Assembly: GCA_902789725.1 (NCBI GenBank)
Contig: CADAPC010000026.1
Coordinates: forward strand, 1 to 42,865
Length of the DNA stretch: 42,865 nt
Direction of reading: 5' to 3'
From: an uncultured Bacteroidales bacterium
GTDB lineage: Bacteria > Bacteroidota > Bacteroidia > Bacteroidales > Bacteroidaceae
Within the stretch, counting starts at the first letter, position 1, and each line of letters begins with the position of its first letter. The translations under genes and the position numbers were made by a program. Under the pieces are notes generated by a model. The model was not told the DNA's origin and ran no database searches. It worked only from the letters and a program-made list of their open reading frames with translations. Below are positions 15,968 through 24,569 of the stretch, piece after piece.

Positions 15968-17149
15968 CTATCTAAGGCGGTGTTTGATGAAGTGTTTTTT
16001 AGCACAAAGGAAATAAAAGAGGACACCCACCACATTGATGCCAAAGGCAAACCAAAAAGCTGAGGAATAGCCCGTATGGTGGATGGCCATGCCTCCAAAG
16101 ATGACACCAAGACCCATGCCAATGTCCCAACAAGTAAGCTGGGTGGAATTGGCTGTGCCGCGCTTATTGTTGGGAGCGAGGTTGATGAACATCGTTTGCA
16201 GTCCTGGCCAAATGTGACCATTGCCCAAGCCTATGATGAGGGCAGCACCATAATAGCCAACGGGATTCTTCAGAAGTGCAAAGAGGAGGTAGCCAAACAC
16301 ACTGATGAGAATGCCATGATTGACATTGGACACTACTTTTCCTTTTCGCAAAGAACGTGCACCTACGAGACGCGAGAGAATGAGACCGCCACTAAGGACG
16401 GCAAACCAGGCTCCTGTGCCAGCTGTCATGTGGAGGACTTCTTTTCCATAGATGGCAAGATAAGTGGCAAGGACTCCATAGGATGTCCCCACACAAACGG
16501 TAACGAAACCCTCGCGCCAACCTTCCAGCAAAAAAAAGCGATCGAAGGAAATGGGGTCTTTATTGGGAATGATTTCTTTCACAGGGAAATGGACGGTGGC
16601 ATTGATGGCAAACCCAATGCCAGCTACACAAAGTCCCAGCAGGAATATGATGTCGTAATTGCCAATCGTGTCGTAAATGAGCAATCCAACGGTGGGCGCG
16701 ATGCTGGTGGCGAGGTTGTTGGAAAGTCCGTAGTAACCAATTCCTTCAGCTCTTCGCGAAGAGGGCAACACGTCAATGGCTGAGGTGCTGTTGGCTACAG
16801 TCACAGCCCCCATGGGTGCTCCATGCAGTGTGCGGATAATGGCAAAGAGCGTCATGGTGCCTGCAATCAGGTACCCCGCAAAGAAGGAGAAAAAAAGAAA
16901 ATAACTGGTCAAGAGCACCACCTTTCGAGGGAAGCTGTCCACCAGGAAACCAGAGAAGGGGCGTGCTAACAATGCTGTAAGCGTATAGCCGGAGAGAACG
17001 ATGCCAATGGTACCCTTATCAGCCTGATAAGTCTCGCTCAGATAGAGCGGCAGGAGGGGTGTGACAATCATGAAAGAGAAGAATATCATGAAATTGGCAG
17101 TCCACACCTTGATGTAGTTAGCGTTCCAAAGTTTGTCTTGTTGTGCCAT
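15968..17149 (-). CDS. MFS transporter (sugar/drug efflux type)
   Basis: A 393-residue inner-membrane major facilitator with about twelve membrane spans. The N-terminus LWNANYIKVWTANFMIFFSFM and the segment ARPFSGFLVDSFPRK (the loop between helices 2 and 3) are typical of a Bacteroidetes MFS group annotated as arabinose or drug efflux. The substrate is unknown. I place the start at 17149 (MAQQDKLW) because the bases upstream of it are the promoter (TAACTTTG at 17165-17158), even though the frame stays open to 17188. This leaves a leader of only a few bases. It is transcribed divergently from the secreted repeat protein. Confidence 0.88.
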   Translation of the reverse strand: MAQQDKLWNANYIKVWTANFMIFFSFMIVTPLLPLYLSETYQADKGTIGIVLSGYTLTALLARPFSGFLVDSFPRKVVLLTSYFLFFSFFAGYLIAGTMTLFAIIRTLHGAPMGAVTVANSTSAIDVLPSSRRAEGIGYYGLSNNLATSIAPTVGLLIYDTIGNYDIIFLLGLCVAGIGFAINATVHFPVKEIIPNKDPISFDRFFLLEGWREGFVTVCVGTSYGVLATYLAIYGKEVLHMTAGTGAWFAVLSGGLILSRLVGARSLRKGKVVSNVNHGILISVFGYLLFALLKNPVGYYGAALIIGLGNGHIWPGLQTMFINLAPNNKRGTANSTQLTCWDIGMGLGVIFGGMAIHHTGYSSAFWFAFGINVVGVLFYFLCAKKHFIKHRLR

Positions 17150-17157
17150 AATGAATG

Positions 17158-17189
17158 CAAAGTTACGGATAAGTGAGAGAAAAACCAAA
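17158..17189 (-). promoter_or_regulatory. Promoter of the MFS gene
   Basis: On the minus strand TTTG (17189-17186), exactly 20 bases, then TAACTTTG (17165-17158). The spacer and flanks are nearly the same as in the mscS promoter at 5194-5228. Confidence 0.85.
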
Positions 17190-17302
17190 TTTCTTCATCC
17201 GTTTCTTATCATTAGCGGTGTTCAAGCAAGTTCATGTCTTTGGAATCCCCGATTGCAAGTAACTTGGGCAGAGCCAACGTTAGCACTTTTTCTTAGGAAA
17301 TA

Positions 17303-17334
17303 TTTGCAGGAGAATGAAAAAAGTTGTTTCTTTG
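17303..17334 (+). promoter_or_regulatory. Promoter of the secreted repeat protein
   Basis: TTTG (17303-17306), exactly 20 bases, then TTTCTTTG (17327-17334), a slightly degenerate -7 box. The start codon is 29 bases downstream. Confidence 0.65.
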
Positions 17335-17362
17335 CACATCGAAACATAAACTGAACGGAAAA

Positions 17363-17779
17363 ATGAACAGGAAGAAACTAATCTTACTCTTAGCCCTGGG
17401 TCTTGTTTCCTGTATGGTGAATGCACAAGACTTGAGAAACAGCAGCAACTCGTTTGTCGGCAAGATTGAATCGGACGGAACGGTGCGGAACAGCAGCAAC
17501 TCTTCTATCGGAAAGATTGAGCGAGACGGCACCATCAGAAACAGCAGCAATGCTTGCATCGGAAAGATTGACTCGGACGGCACCATCAGAAACGGTAGCA
17601 ATTCCAGCATCGGGAAGGTGGAAAGTGACGGAACGGTGAGAAAGAATGGTTCATCGGTCGGGAAAATTGACAAAGACGGCACTGTAAGGAACAGCAGTAA
17701 TGCCACCATTGGCTATGCGAAGGGAGTGTCGGTTCAACACGCAGCCGTGTATTTCTTCTTCGACTTCTTCAAGAAATAG
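17363..17779 (+). CDS. Secreted protein made of 17-residue GKIxxDGTVRNSSNSSI repeats
   Basis: A 138-residue protein of unknown function. The start at 17363 gives a signal peptide (MNRKKLILLLALGLVSCMVNAQ). The body has five units of the form G-K-(I/V)-x-x-D-G-T-(V/I)-R-N-S-S-N-x-x-(I/V), with a partial unit at each end. One unit (KNGSSV) is one residue short. Alternating polar and branched residues with a Gly-Lys turn suggest a regular beta structure. The C-terminus is hydrophobic and aromatic (VQHAAVYFFFDFFKK), which could tether or assemble it. The signal peptide has LVSC near its cleavage region, so a lipoprotein is possible but not clear. A promoter and a terminator frame the gene, so it is a stand-alone unit. 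Confidence 0.8.
   Translation: MNRKKLILLLALGLVSCMVNAQDLRNSSNSFVGKIESDGTVRNSSNSSIGKIERDGTIRNSSNACIGKIDSDGTIRNGSNSSIGKVESDGTVRKNGSSVGKIDKDGTVRNSSNATIGYAKGVSVQHAAVYFFFDFFKK
17440..17715 (+). repeat. Tandem 51-base coding repeats
   Basis: The repeats of the secreted protein are visible in the DNA as units of about 51 bases (AACAGCAGCAACTCxxxxxxCGG(C/A)AAGATTGA...GACGGCAC). Such an array can gain or lose units by slippage. Confidence 0.8.
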
Positions 17780-17793
17780 AAGAAGTATATGAA

Positions 17794-17827
17794 AAGTGGG
17801 AAGTGAAGGCATCTTCACTTCCCACTT
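17794..17827. terminator. Bidirectional terminator between convergent genes
   Basis: A perfect 14-bp stem (17794-17807 with 17814-17827), a 6-base loop, T-rich sequence after it on the + strand and A-rich sequence before it. It serves the repeat protein (+) and aquaporin (-). Confidence 0.8.
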
Positions 17828-17845
17828 CATTTCTATCTTTTCTTA

Positions 17846-18517
17846 TTATTTCTCTTCGCCTATAATCTTCCAGATGCCAGCGGCAATGGCTGCACCAACG
17901 AATGGACCGACGATGAACACCCAAAGGTCGCTGAGAGCCTGACCGCCTTCGAAGATTGCAGGGCCGATGGAACGGGCTGGATTGACCGAAGTGCCTGTGT
18001 AGTGGATGCCTACGAGGTGAATGAGAATGAGCGAGAGACCAATGGCAAGACCTGCAAAGTTGCCTGCACCTTTCTTGGCATCGGTTGTGCCCAACACAAC
18101 GAGCACGAAGATGCAAGTGAGCACAATTTCAGCAATGAGACCAACCACCACTCCATGATTGCCGCAACTGTTAGCACCTGTAGTGGTACCGCCAGCCAAA
18201 GCCTGGTCGTTTGAAGTAAGCGCAAAAAGGATGGCAGCTCCCACTATAGCACCTATCACCTGAAATATCATGTACATGGTAGCATCTTTGCAGCTGATAC
18301 GCTTTGAAATGAGGCAGCCGAGTGTTATGGCTGGATTGATGTGACAACCAGATATGCCACCAATTGTGTAGGCCATTGCCACAACAGCGAGACCAAAAGC
18401 GATGGCTGTGCCAACTACCGATGCCGTGTCAGAACCACAATTAAGAGAGACGGCTGTACCGCAACCAAGAAGTGTAAGAACCATTGTTCCTACCATTTCA
18501 GCTAAATACTTTTTCAT
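17846..18517 (-). CDS. aqpZ: Aquaporin Z (MIP family water channel)
   Basis: A 223-residue inner-membrane water channel with six spans. The two NPA half-helices are GCHINPAITLG and TGTSVNPARSIGP. The residues before the second NPA (LIHLVGIHYTGTSVNPARS) keep the His, Thr and Arg of the AqpZ-type water filter, so it should conduct water rather than glycerol. I chose the start at 18517 (MKKYLAEMVGTMVLTLLG) because it fits the family; the 29 residues upstream in frame do not. It lies about 100 bases after the DUF4831 gene on the same strand, with no clear promoter between, so it may be the last gene of the nnr transcript. Confidence 0.93.
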   Translation of the reverse strand: MKKYLAEMVGTMVLTLLGCGTAVSLNCGSDTASVVGTAIAFGLAVVAMAYTIGGISGCHINPAITLGCLISKRISCKDATMYMIFQVIGAIVGAAILFALTSNDQALAGGTTTGANSCGNHGVVVGLIAEIVLTCIFVLVVLGTTDAKKGAGNFAGLAIGLSLILIHLVGIHYTGTSVNPARSIGPAIFEGGQALSDLWVFIVGPFVGAAIAAGIWKIIGEEK

Positions 18518-18617
18518 TTTTTTCACGTTTTTAGAGGTTAATATTATGATAAATAATGTAAGAAGCGTTCCATTCATCCTGAGCAGATCATTGCCAGCAG
18601 CCACTGACCACTGCCAA

Positions 18618-19667
18618 CTATTGCTCCAATTGTTGAAGTCCTCCTGTGGCAGGATTGAGCAACAACTTAGTTGTTGCCCCTTTATTAAATAATGTGGGAC
18701 TTAATATGTCTATTGTACCAAACTGCGCAAAGGGATAATCGCGTTCGATAAGTGTACCCTGCAATGTACTAATCATAACGTTTGCCATACTTGGCATATT
18801 GTACACCAGCCCCTCAATTTTTCGTTTTGCCTTCTCTTTCTCGTTGGGCAAAACCACCGTATGCCGATTCTTCACTGTCAAGTAATAAGGTTCTCCAGCA
18901 AGGTCGTCGGCATCGACAAACCCCAATTTGCGCGAAAAGCGAAAGAAGACCTCTTTATCGACATCTCCCGTTGGGGTGACAGCAAATGATTTCACAACGA
19001 AGGTGGTATCAACATATCCCACAAACAGTTGAGTGAGTGCCTCTTCCTGTTTGTTCAGTTCATCGAGTACAATCTTTAGCGAAGCCCCATCTTTTGGCAT
19101 AGCCTCAACCTGTCCGCGCTTAATGGCATTCTTACTTTCGCGAATATCGAGAATCTCTTGCGCGGTCAGCTCAGCCATCTTTACGGTGGACGTTGCGGAC
19201 AAGATGTCTTCGGTAAGGTACTGGCGAGCATCCAACCGATGGTTGGTGGTTCGGCTTTCGGGCAATACATGCTCATTCATCTCTGTATGGGTGTTGACTG
19301 CCACCAAAATGCCACTGGGGGTCAATTGTGCCATTGGGGCGATTGTCTTGTCTTTCAGTTTCACCGTAAACACTTTCGATGTATCGGGTATTCCTTCCTG
19401 GTACATTTCAAGTTTCTGAACCACCCATGTTGTAGAAGGCTCTTGACTGACCCCTCGAACATGAAGGTAGCGGTCGGCATACTTGGCAAACTCGCCTGGG
19501 GAATAAACTACCTTGATGGCCGACACATCGGTCTTCAGTACAGTTTTAGGCAATGCGTAATTCACGCCATTGGCGACTAAGCCTGGATTAAACTCCGTCA
19601 CTTGAGTTTGGGCACCTACAGCCAATGATAATAAGAGTTGGAATGTTATGAGAATTGTTTGTTTCAT
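18618..19667 (-). CDS. DUF4831 family protein, exported
   Basis: A 349-residue protein of the Bacteroidetes family DUF4831, function unknown. It has a signal peptide (MKQTILITFQLLLSLAVGAQ), then the family features NYALPKTVLKTDVSA and VVYSPGEFAKYADRYLHV, and a later helix (EILDIRESKNAIKRGQVEAMPKDG). It is likely periplasmic or outer-membrane associated. The ATG at 19667 gives the signal peptide; a GTG at 19685 would overlap the nnr stop and is less likely. It starts 7 bases after nnr ends, so the two are almost certainly co-transcribed. Confidence 0.85.
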   Translation of the reverse strand: MKQTILITFQLLLSLAVGAQTQVTEFNPGLVANGVNYALPKTVLKTDVSAIKVVYSPGEFAKYADRYLHVRGVSQEPSTTWVVQKLEMYQEGIPDTSKVFTVKLKDKTIAPMAQLTPSGILVAVNTHTEMNEHVLPESRTTNHRLDARQYLTEDILSATSTVKMAELTAQEILDIRESKNAIKRGQVEAMPKDGASLKIVLDELNKQEEALTQLFVGYVDTTFVVKSFAVTPTGDVDKEVFFRFSRKLGFVDADDLAGEPYYLTVKNRHTVVLPNEKEKAKRKIEGLVYNMPSMANVMISTLQGTLIERDYPFAQFGTIDILSPTLFNKGATTKLLLNPATGGLQQLEQ

Positions 19668-19674
19668 TGTTTTG

Positions 19675-21219
19675 TTATTTACCACGTAAACTTTTAAAAG
19701 CCTTCGGAAGATAGGTTACGAGGTCACTTGAGATGAGTCCTTCATAAGTTAAATCTTCAGCTGCAAGGTCGCCTGCCAGCCCATGCAGATAGACACCCAA
19801 ACGAAGAGCGGCTTCGGGCACATAGGACTGAGCCAGCAAAGCAAGGATAATGCCCGTCAGCACATCGCCCGCCCCAGCCGTTGCCATGCCCGGATTGCCT
19901 GTCGGATTGAAAAACACGTTTCCTTCGGGAGTAACCACAGCAGAATAGGCACCCTTGATGAGAATGTAAATTTGCTGGCGAACTGCCAGTTCACGAGTGC
20001 GCTCCAGCTCCTCGTAGGAATTACGTGTGGTGCTGATGAGTCCGAAAAGTTCTTTCTTGTGAGGAGTAAGGATGCACCGCCGCGGCAATTGAGAAATCCA
20101 GCCTCGATGAGATCCCAGAATGTTGAGCGCATCAGCATCTAAGACCATGGGGCATTTCGTCATGCTCACTTGCTCGATAAAAGCCTGGATAGTATAGGAT
20201 GAAGTGCCTACACCTGGGCCGATGGCCATTGCATCATATTCGCTGGCATCGAACGACTGACTGAAACAGTTCGGATCGACATCCACATGCATGATGGCCT
20301 CCGGCACCGTTTCTTGCAAGATGCGCGTGTTATATTCCGGAGTATGGATGGTCAATTTTCCCACGCCACCACGCATGCATGCTTTCCCACTGAGAATGGC
20401 AGCACCCGCCATTCCTTTCTTGCCTGCAATCAGCAACGCATGCCCTACCAAACCTTTGTGGTCAAAACGCGAACGTTTCTTCAACAGTCTCCGCATTTCC
20501 TTCTCCTCTGTAAAAAAGTAAGGAGTCTTCGTCTCCTCATTATCGGGATCCATGACACCTATATCCAGCACTTCCCACTTCCCCACGTATTGCTCATGTT
20601 CGGGGAAAAAGAACGCCAGTTTAGGATACTGAAAGGTATAAGTGTAATCAGCCTTCACGATGTGGTTCATCACATTGTAAGTATTATCCTCACACATCAG
20701 TCCCGAAGGCACATCGATTGAAACAACTGTGGCAGGAGAAGCATTGATGTATTTCACAACGGAGGCATACCCACCATTCAAAGGACGAGAAATACCTGTA
20801 CCAAACAAACCATCAATCACCAAATCACCTTCAACCAGTTTCGGAGGGTTGAACTGCGAAGTGATTTCTGTCAACTCCACATTATTCGCTCCAAGGGTGG
20901 CTTGATGCATCTCTTGGAAATCAATGAGACGTTTCTTATTTATTTGGCAATCCGACGAGAGGTTTTCGGATGTATTAAACAGATAGACATACACCTTATA
21001 GTTCTGTTCCCCCAGCATGCGAGCAATGGCCAAAGCATCGCCCCCATTGTTGCCAGGCCCAGCGAAAACCTTGACAATGGTGTCTGGCGTCCAACGACTA
21101 CAAATTTTATCAGTGACAGCACGCGAAGCCCGTTCCATTAGGTTGACTGAAGAAACGGGTTCATGCTCTATCGTAAATGCATCTGCAATCTTCAATTGGG
21201 CTGCGGATAGTATCTTCAT
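19675..21219 (-). CDS. nnr: Bifunctional NAD(P)H-hydrate epimerase / ADP-dependent NAD(P)H-hydrate dehydratase
   Basis: A 514-residue repair enzyme that converts damaged, hydrated NAD(P)H back to NAD(P)H. The N-terminal epimerase domain (1-215) has FAGPGNNGGDALAIARML and DVPSGL. The C-terminal dehydratase, with a ribokinase-like fold, has GPGVGTSSY, LTPHKKELFGL and the ADP-binding NPTGNPGMATAGAGDVLTG. Both halves look complete and the length is normal. It is divergent from hpt, and DUF4831 follows immediately downstream. A possible promoter is the minus-strand TATTTTTG at 21267-21260. Confidence 0.95.
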   Translation of the reverse strand: MKILSAAQLKIADAFTIEHEPVSSVNLMERASRAVTDKICSRWTPDTIVKVFAGPGNNGGDALAIARMLGEQNYKVYVYLFNTSENLSSDCQINKKRLIDFQEMHQATLGANNVELTEITSQFNPPKLVEGDLVIDGLFGTGISRPLNGGYASVVKYINASPATVVSIDVPSGLMCEDNTYNVMNHIVKADYTYTFQYPKLAFFFPEHEQYVGKWEVLDIGVMDPDNEETKTPYFFTEEKEMRRLLKKRSRFDHKGLVGHALLIAGKKGMAGAAILSGKACMRGGVGKLTIHTPEYNTRILQETVPEAIMHVDVDPNCFSQSFDASEYDAMAIGPGVGTSSYTIQAFIEQVSMTKCPMVLDADALNILGSHRGWISQLPRRCILTPHKKELFGLISTTRNSYEELERTRELAVRQQIYILIKGAYSAVVTPEGNVFFNPTGNPGMATAGAGDVLTGIILALLAQSYVPEAALRLGVYLHGLAGDLAAEDLTYEGLISSDLVTYLPKAFKSLRGK

Positions 21220-21259
21220 AACTTGAGAATTTACAAATGGAAAATCTCTTTATTTTTTG

Positions 21260-21267
21260 CAAAAATA
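21260..21267 (-). promoter_or_regulatory. Likely -7 element for nnr
   Basis: TATTTTTG on the minus strand, 40 bases ahead of the nnr start. No TTTG sits at the ideal distance upstream, so the call is moderate. Confidence 0.5.
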
Positions 21268-21373
21268 GCAAATAGATATCAAAAAAAAGGCCAAAACGCA
21301 AGAAAATAACATTTCTTGAGTCGTTTTTTCACGTTATTCTTCCAGTTTGTATTTCTAAATAGGGATTTTTTCG

Positions 21374-21381
21374 TAGCTTTG
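21374..21381 (+). promoter_or_regulatory. Likely -7 element for hpt
   Basis: TAGCTTTG ends 13 bases before the first ATG of hpt. A TTTG lies 24 bases upstream (21346-21349) rather than the ideal 20. Confidence 0.55.
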
Positions 21382-21394
21382 CATATAATTTCCG

Positions 21395-21946
21395 ATGAAA
21401 ACTACTTCAATGATTACAATTAAAGATAAGCAATTTGAACCGTTCATTCATCATGAACAAATTGCAGACAGAGTTACCGCTTTGGCAGCAAAGTTGAATG
21501 CGGATTACACTGGGCGCAACCCTATTCTTATCGCCATTTTGAATGGTGCGTTCATGTTTACCGCTGACCTTGTACGCCAACTCAATTTCGACCACGAAAT
21601 CCAGTTTGCCAAGTATTCATCCTACGACGGCATGGACACGACAGGCCAAGTGAAAGAACTGATAGGGCTCTCTATCAGCATCAAGGACCGCGATGTCATC
21701 ATCGTGGAAGACATCATTGACACAGGAACCACCATGAGCAGCCTCATCCCCATGCTGAAAGCCCAAGGTGCCAAATCGGTAGAAATTGCCACCCTTTTGA
21801 TGAAACCTGGCAAATTGAAAGTTCCCCTCAATGTAAAATACTGCGCAATGGAAATCCCCAACGAATTCATCGTAGGGTACGGCCTCGACTACGATGGAGT
21901 GGGACGAAACTACAAGAGCATCTACGTGGTCAAAGAAAGCCATTAG
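21395..21946 (+). CDS. hpt: Hypoxanthine phosphoribosyltransferase
   Basis: A 183-residue purine-salvage enzyme that makes IMP or GMP from hypoxanthine or guanine and PRPP. The PRPP-binding loop is VIIVEDIIDTGTTMS. ILNGAFMFTADL is the pyrophosphate loop, and the C-terminal YGLDYDGVGRNYKSIYVV carries the catalytic and purine-binding region. Two starts are possible: 21395 (MKTTSM) or 21410 (MITIKDKQF). The second aligns better with relatives, but the first is the first ATG after the promoter. It begins the housekeeping run hpt-adk-obgE, an order I recall from other Bacteroidales. Confidence 0.95.
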   Translation: MKTTSMITIKDKQFEPFIHHEQIADRVTALAAKLNADYTGRNPILIAILNGAFMFTADLVRQLNFDHEIQFAKYSSYDGMDTTGQVKELIGLSISIKDRDVIIVEDIIDTGTTMSSLIPMLKAQGAKSVEIATLLMKPGKLKVPLNVKYCAMEIPNEFIVGYGLDYDGVGRNYKSIYVVKESH

Positions 21947-21966
21947 GCATATAGGCTATGGGGAAT

Positions 21967-22028
21967 CTTATAAGGGCTATAGGTCTTATAAGGGCTATAG
22001 GTCTCATAAGACTCATAAGTCTCATAAG
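21967..22028. repeat. 18-base tandem repeats between hpt and adk
   Basis: CTTATAAGGGCTATAGGT at 21967-21984 and again at 21985-22002, then a diverged unit CTCATAAGACTCATAAGT at 22003-22020 and half a unit after it. CTTATAAG is itself palindromic. Dispersed CTTATAAG-type repeats are common between Bacteroidetes genes. Confidence 0.8.
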
Positions 22029-22068
22029 CCCCATCTTCTAAAAAAACCAAAAAACAATATAACACAAC

Positions 22069-22641
22069 ATGAAGAATATCATCATTTTTGGTGCGCCAGG
22101 TTCAGGCAAAGGCACCTACAGCGACGAAATTGTCGCTCGTTACGACATGGGACACATCTCTACAGGTGATGTGCTCCGCAGTGAAATTAAAAACGGTACA
22201 GAACTTGGACAAGTAGCCAAAGGTTATATCGACAACGGACAACTCATCCCCGATGAGCTGATGATTGACATCCTCGCTAAAACTTACGATGCACTCCCTG
22301 CGGGCAAGGGCGTCATTTTCGATGGATTCCCACGCACCATTGCACAGGCTGAAGCCTTAAAACAGATGTTGGCCGACCGCAAGCACGACATGGGCATCAT
22401 GCTTGAACTGGTAGTCGATGAAGAGACCCTGCTCGCCCGCTTGCTCCACCGCGCCAAGGAGCAAGGTCGTGCTGATGACAATGAAGAGACCATCAAGAAG
22501 CGCTTCGAGGTATATCATAAGCAAACAGAGCCACTCGCTGCATGGTTTGAGAAGGAAGGCATGCGCAACACATTCACCTGGAAAGGTTCCAAAGAGGTGA
22601 TGTTGGGCGAAATTTTTGCTTTCCTTGACACCCTGAAATAA
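22069..22641 (+). CDS. adk: Adenylate kinase
   Basis: A 190-residue nucleotide kinase that interconverts ATP + AMP and 2 ADP. The P-loop is [12 protein letters not shown] (8-19), AMP binding is at HISTGDVLR and [13 protein letters not shown], and the lid is the short form (no zinc-binding four-Cys insertion), consistent with the length. It follows hpt after a repeat-filled gap of 122 bases and precedes obgE by two bases. Confidence 0.96.
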   Translation: MKNIIIFGAPGSGKGTYSDEIVARYDMGHISTGDVLRSEIKNGTELGQVAKGYIDNGQLIPDELMIDILAKTYDALPAGKGVIFDGFPRTIAQAEALKQMLADRKHDMGIMLELVVDEETLLARLLHRAKEQGRADDNEETIKKRFEVYHKQTEPLAAWFEKEGMRNTFTWKGSKEVMLGEIFAFLDTLK

Positions 22642-22643
22642 AC

Positions 22644-23828
22644 ATGGATTCAAACTTTATCGATTACGTAAAGATATATTGCCGTTCAGGTCGCGGTGGA
22701 CGTGGTTCCACCCACATGCATCGTGCCAAGTATCTCCCCAAGGGAGGACCTGATGGAGGAAACGGTGGGCGCGGTGGCCACGTAATTCTGCGTGGCAACC
22801 GCAACTACTGGACTTTGCTCCATTTGCGCTATGACCGCCACATTCAAGCTGAGCATGGAGGAAATGGGTCGAAAAACAAATCAACAGGCAAGCAAGGAGA
22901 AAATGCTTACATCGAAGTACCCTGCGGCACAGCTGTTTACGATGCTGAAACGGGGGAATACATTTGCGATGTAACAGAACATGAACAAGAGATTGTTCTT
23001 CTTAAAGGAGGGCGTGGAGGACTGGGCAATTTCAATTTTTCCACTCCCACCAACCAAGCTCCCCGCTACGCACAGCCTGGTGAACCCATGCAGGAGCGCA
23101 CTTTCATTTTGGAGTTAAAACTGTTGGCCGATGTTGGACTGGTAGGATTTCCCAATGCAGGAAAGTCCACCTTGGTCAATGCCATCTCTTCAGCCAAGCC
23201 GAAGATAGATAATTATCCCTTCACCACGCTGGAACCCTCACTTGGCATTGTTTCTTACCGCGACGGACGCTCCTTCGTCATTGCCGACATACCTGGCATC
23301 ATAGAGGGAGCCAGCGAAGGACGTGGATTGGGGCTTCGCTTTTTGCGACATATTGAACGTAACTCCTTGCTACTCTTTATGGTTCCTGCCGACACAGAGG
23401 ACATTCGGCACGAATATGAAGTGCTGCTCAACGAATTGACTCAGTTCAATCCGGACTTGCTCAACAAAGGCCGTGTGCTCGCCATCACGAAGTGCGACCT
23501 CTTAGGACAAGACGAAGAACTCAAGGAGATGCTTCGCGAAGGACTGCCCACAGACATTCCTGTAGTATTTATCAGCTCTGTGGCTCAGCAAGGACTGCAA
23601 GAACTCAAAGACATCCTCTGGCGCGAGATGAACAGCGAAAGCAACAAAATTGCAGCCATCAACACGCAGGAATCTATTATCCATGCACCCAAGACCTTCG
23701 CCTACATGGACGACATCGCCGATGACGTTGAAGGATGGGGCAATGAGGATATTCCTGAAGACGAGGACATTGAATACATAGACGAGGACGAAATCGAAGA
23801 CCTCGAAAATTTTGAACACGAAGAATAA
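22644..23828 (+). CDS. obgE: Obg family GTPase (ribosome assembly)
   Basis: A 394-residue GTPase needed for assembly of the large ribosomal subunit and linked to growth control. The glycine-rich Obg domain covers 1-160 ([27 protein letters not shown]). The G domain has G1 GFPNAGKS (168-175), switch [18 protein letters not shown] and G4 TKCD in place of the common NKxD. The C-terminus is highly acidic ([20 protein letters not shown]), typical of Bacteroidetes Obg. It starts two bases after adk. Confidence 0.96.
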   Translation: MDSNFIDYVKIYCRSGRGGRGSTHMHRAKYLPKGGPDGGNGGRGGHVILRGNRNYWTLLHLRYDRHIQAEHGGNGSKNKSTGKQGENAYIEVPCGTAVYDAETGEYICDVTEHEQEIVLLKGGRGGLGNFNFSTPTNQAPRYAQPGEPMQERTFILELKLLADVGLVGFPNAGKSTLVNAISSAKPKIDNYPFTTLEPSLGIVSYRDGRSFVIADIPGIIEGASEGRGLGLRFLRHIERNSLLLFMVPADTEDIRHEYEVLLNELTQFNPDLLNKGRVLAITKCDLLGQDEELKEMLREGLPTDIPVVFISSVAQQGLQELKDILWREMNSESNKIAAINTQESIIHAPKTFAYMDDIADDVEGWGNEDIPEDEDIEYIDEDEIEDLENFEHEE

Positions 23829-23835
23829 ACTCCCT

Positions 23836-24537
23836 ATGCTCATCTACCCCACACCTTCCCATATCACCGCCTTCTCCACCACGCGAGATGGCGGTGTTTC
23901 CATCGCCATCCCCCAACTCTTCATGCCCCACCACCAAGTGCATGAAACCAAGACTCTCATCATTGACAACGAGTTTGTCCACAAGAACCCACTGGAGCAA
24001 GTTCTTGCCCTTGACGGTGTGGATGCGCTCTCCACCCACTTGCCTAACGTTTGCGTCTGTGTAAAAACCGCCGACTGCATCCCAGTCCTTCTGTGGGATG
24101 ACTACACCCAAGTGGTGTCCGCTGTCCATGCAGGATGGAAGGGAACTCAAAAACGCATTGTAGAGAGTAACATTGAGGTGCTAAAATACACCTACAGCAC
24201 CCAAACCACCAATCTGCATGCCATCATCGGACCAGGCATCGGCGTTGACAGCTTTGAAGTAGGTGACGAAGTCTATGAACAGTTTGCCCAAGCAGGATTC
24301 CCGATGGAAAAACTTGCTCGACGCTACCCACTCATGAACAATCAAAATAACACGGACGAAACACGTTGGCACATCGACCTTTGGGAATGCAACCGTCTGC
24401 AACTCATAGAAAAAGGTGTCCGTCCAGAAAACATTTATGTTTCAGGCATCGACACCTATCAAAACTTTAACCATTTTTTCTCGGCACGTCGTCACCTCAA
24501 CGGTCGAATTATCAACGGAATCATGAGGAAGACATAA
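23836..24537 (+). CDS. PgeF/YfiH-type protein (purine nucleoside phosphorylase/polyphenol oxidase family), internally shortened
   Basis: A 233-residue member of the YfiH (DUF152) family, zinc enzymes with purine nucleoside phosphorylase/adenosine deaminase-like activity, also linked to peptidoglycan precursor editing. Zinc ligand candidates are H36 (HHQVHE), C81 (VKTADCIPV) and H98 (SAVHAGWKGT), all kept. The region between TTRDGGVS and the QVH motif is only about 16 residues; in relatives this stretch is about 50 residues and holds the S-x2-NLG and GD segments. The shortening is in frame. I chose start 23836, eight bases after obgE; an ATG at 23812 would overlap obgE. Activity may be altered. 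Confidence 0.85.
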   Translation: MLIYPTPSHITAFSTTRDGGVSIAIPQLFMPHHQVHETKTLIIDNEFVHKNPLEQVLALDGVDALSTHLPNVCVCVKTADCIPVLLWDDYTQVVSAVHAGWKGTQKRIVESNIEVLKYTYSTQTTNLHAIIGPGIGVDSFEVGDEVYEQFAQAGFPMEKLARRYPLMNNQNNTDETRWHIDLWECNRLQLIEKGVRPENIYVSGIDTYQNFNHFFSARRHLNGRIINGIMRKT

Positions 24538-24569
24538 AATCTTCGACCACTTTTACCCTTACGCTCTTG

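Noticed and set aside
17440..17715. CRISPR-like regular repeats
   Set aside because: The units are contiguous 51-base coding repeats without unique spacers, and no cas genes are present.
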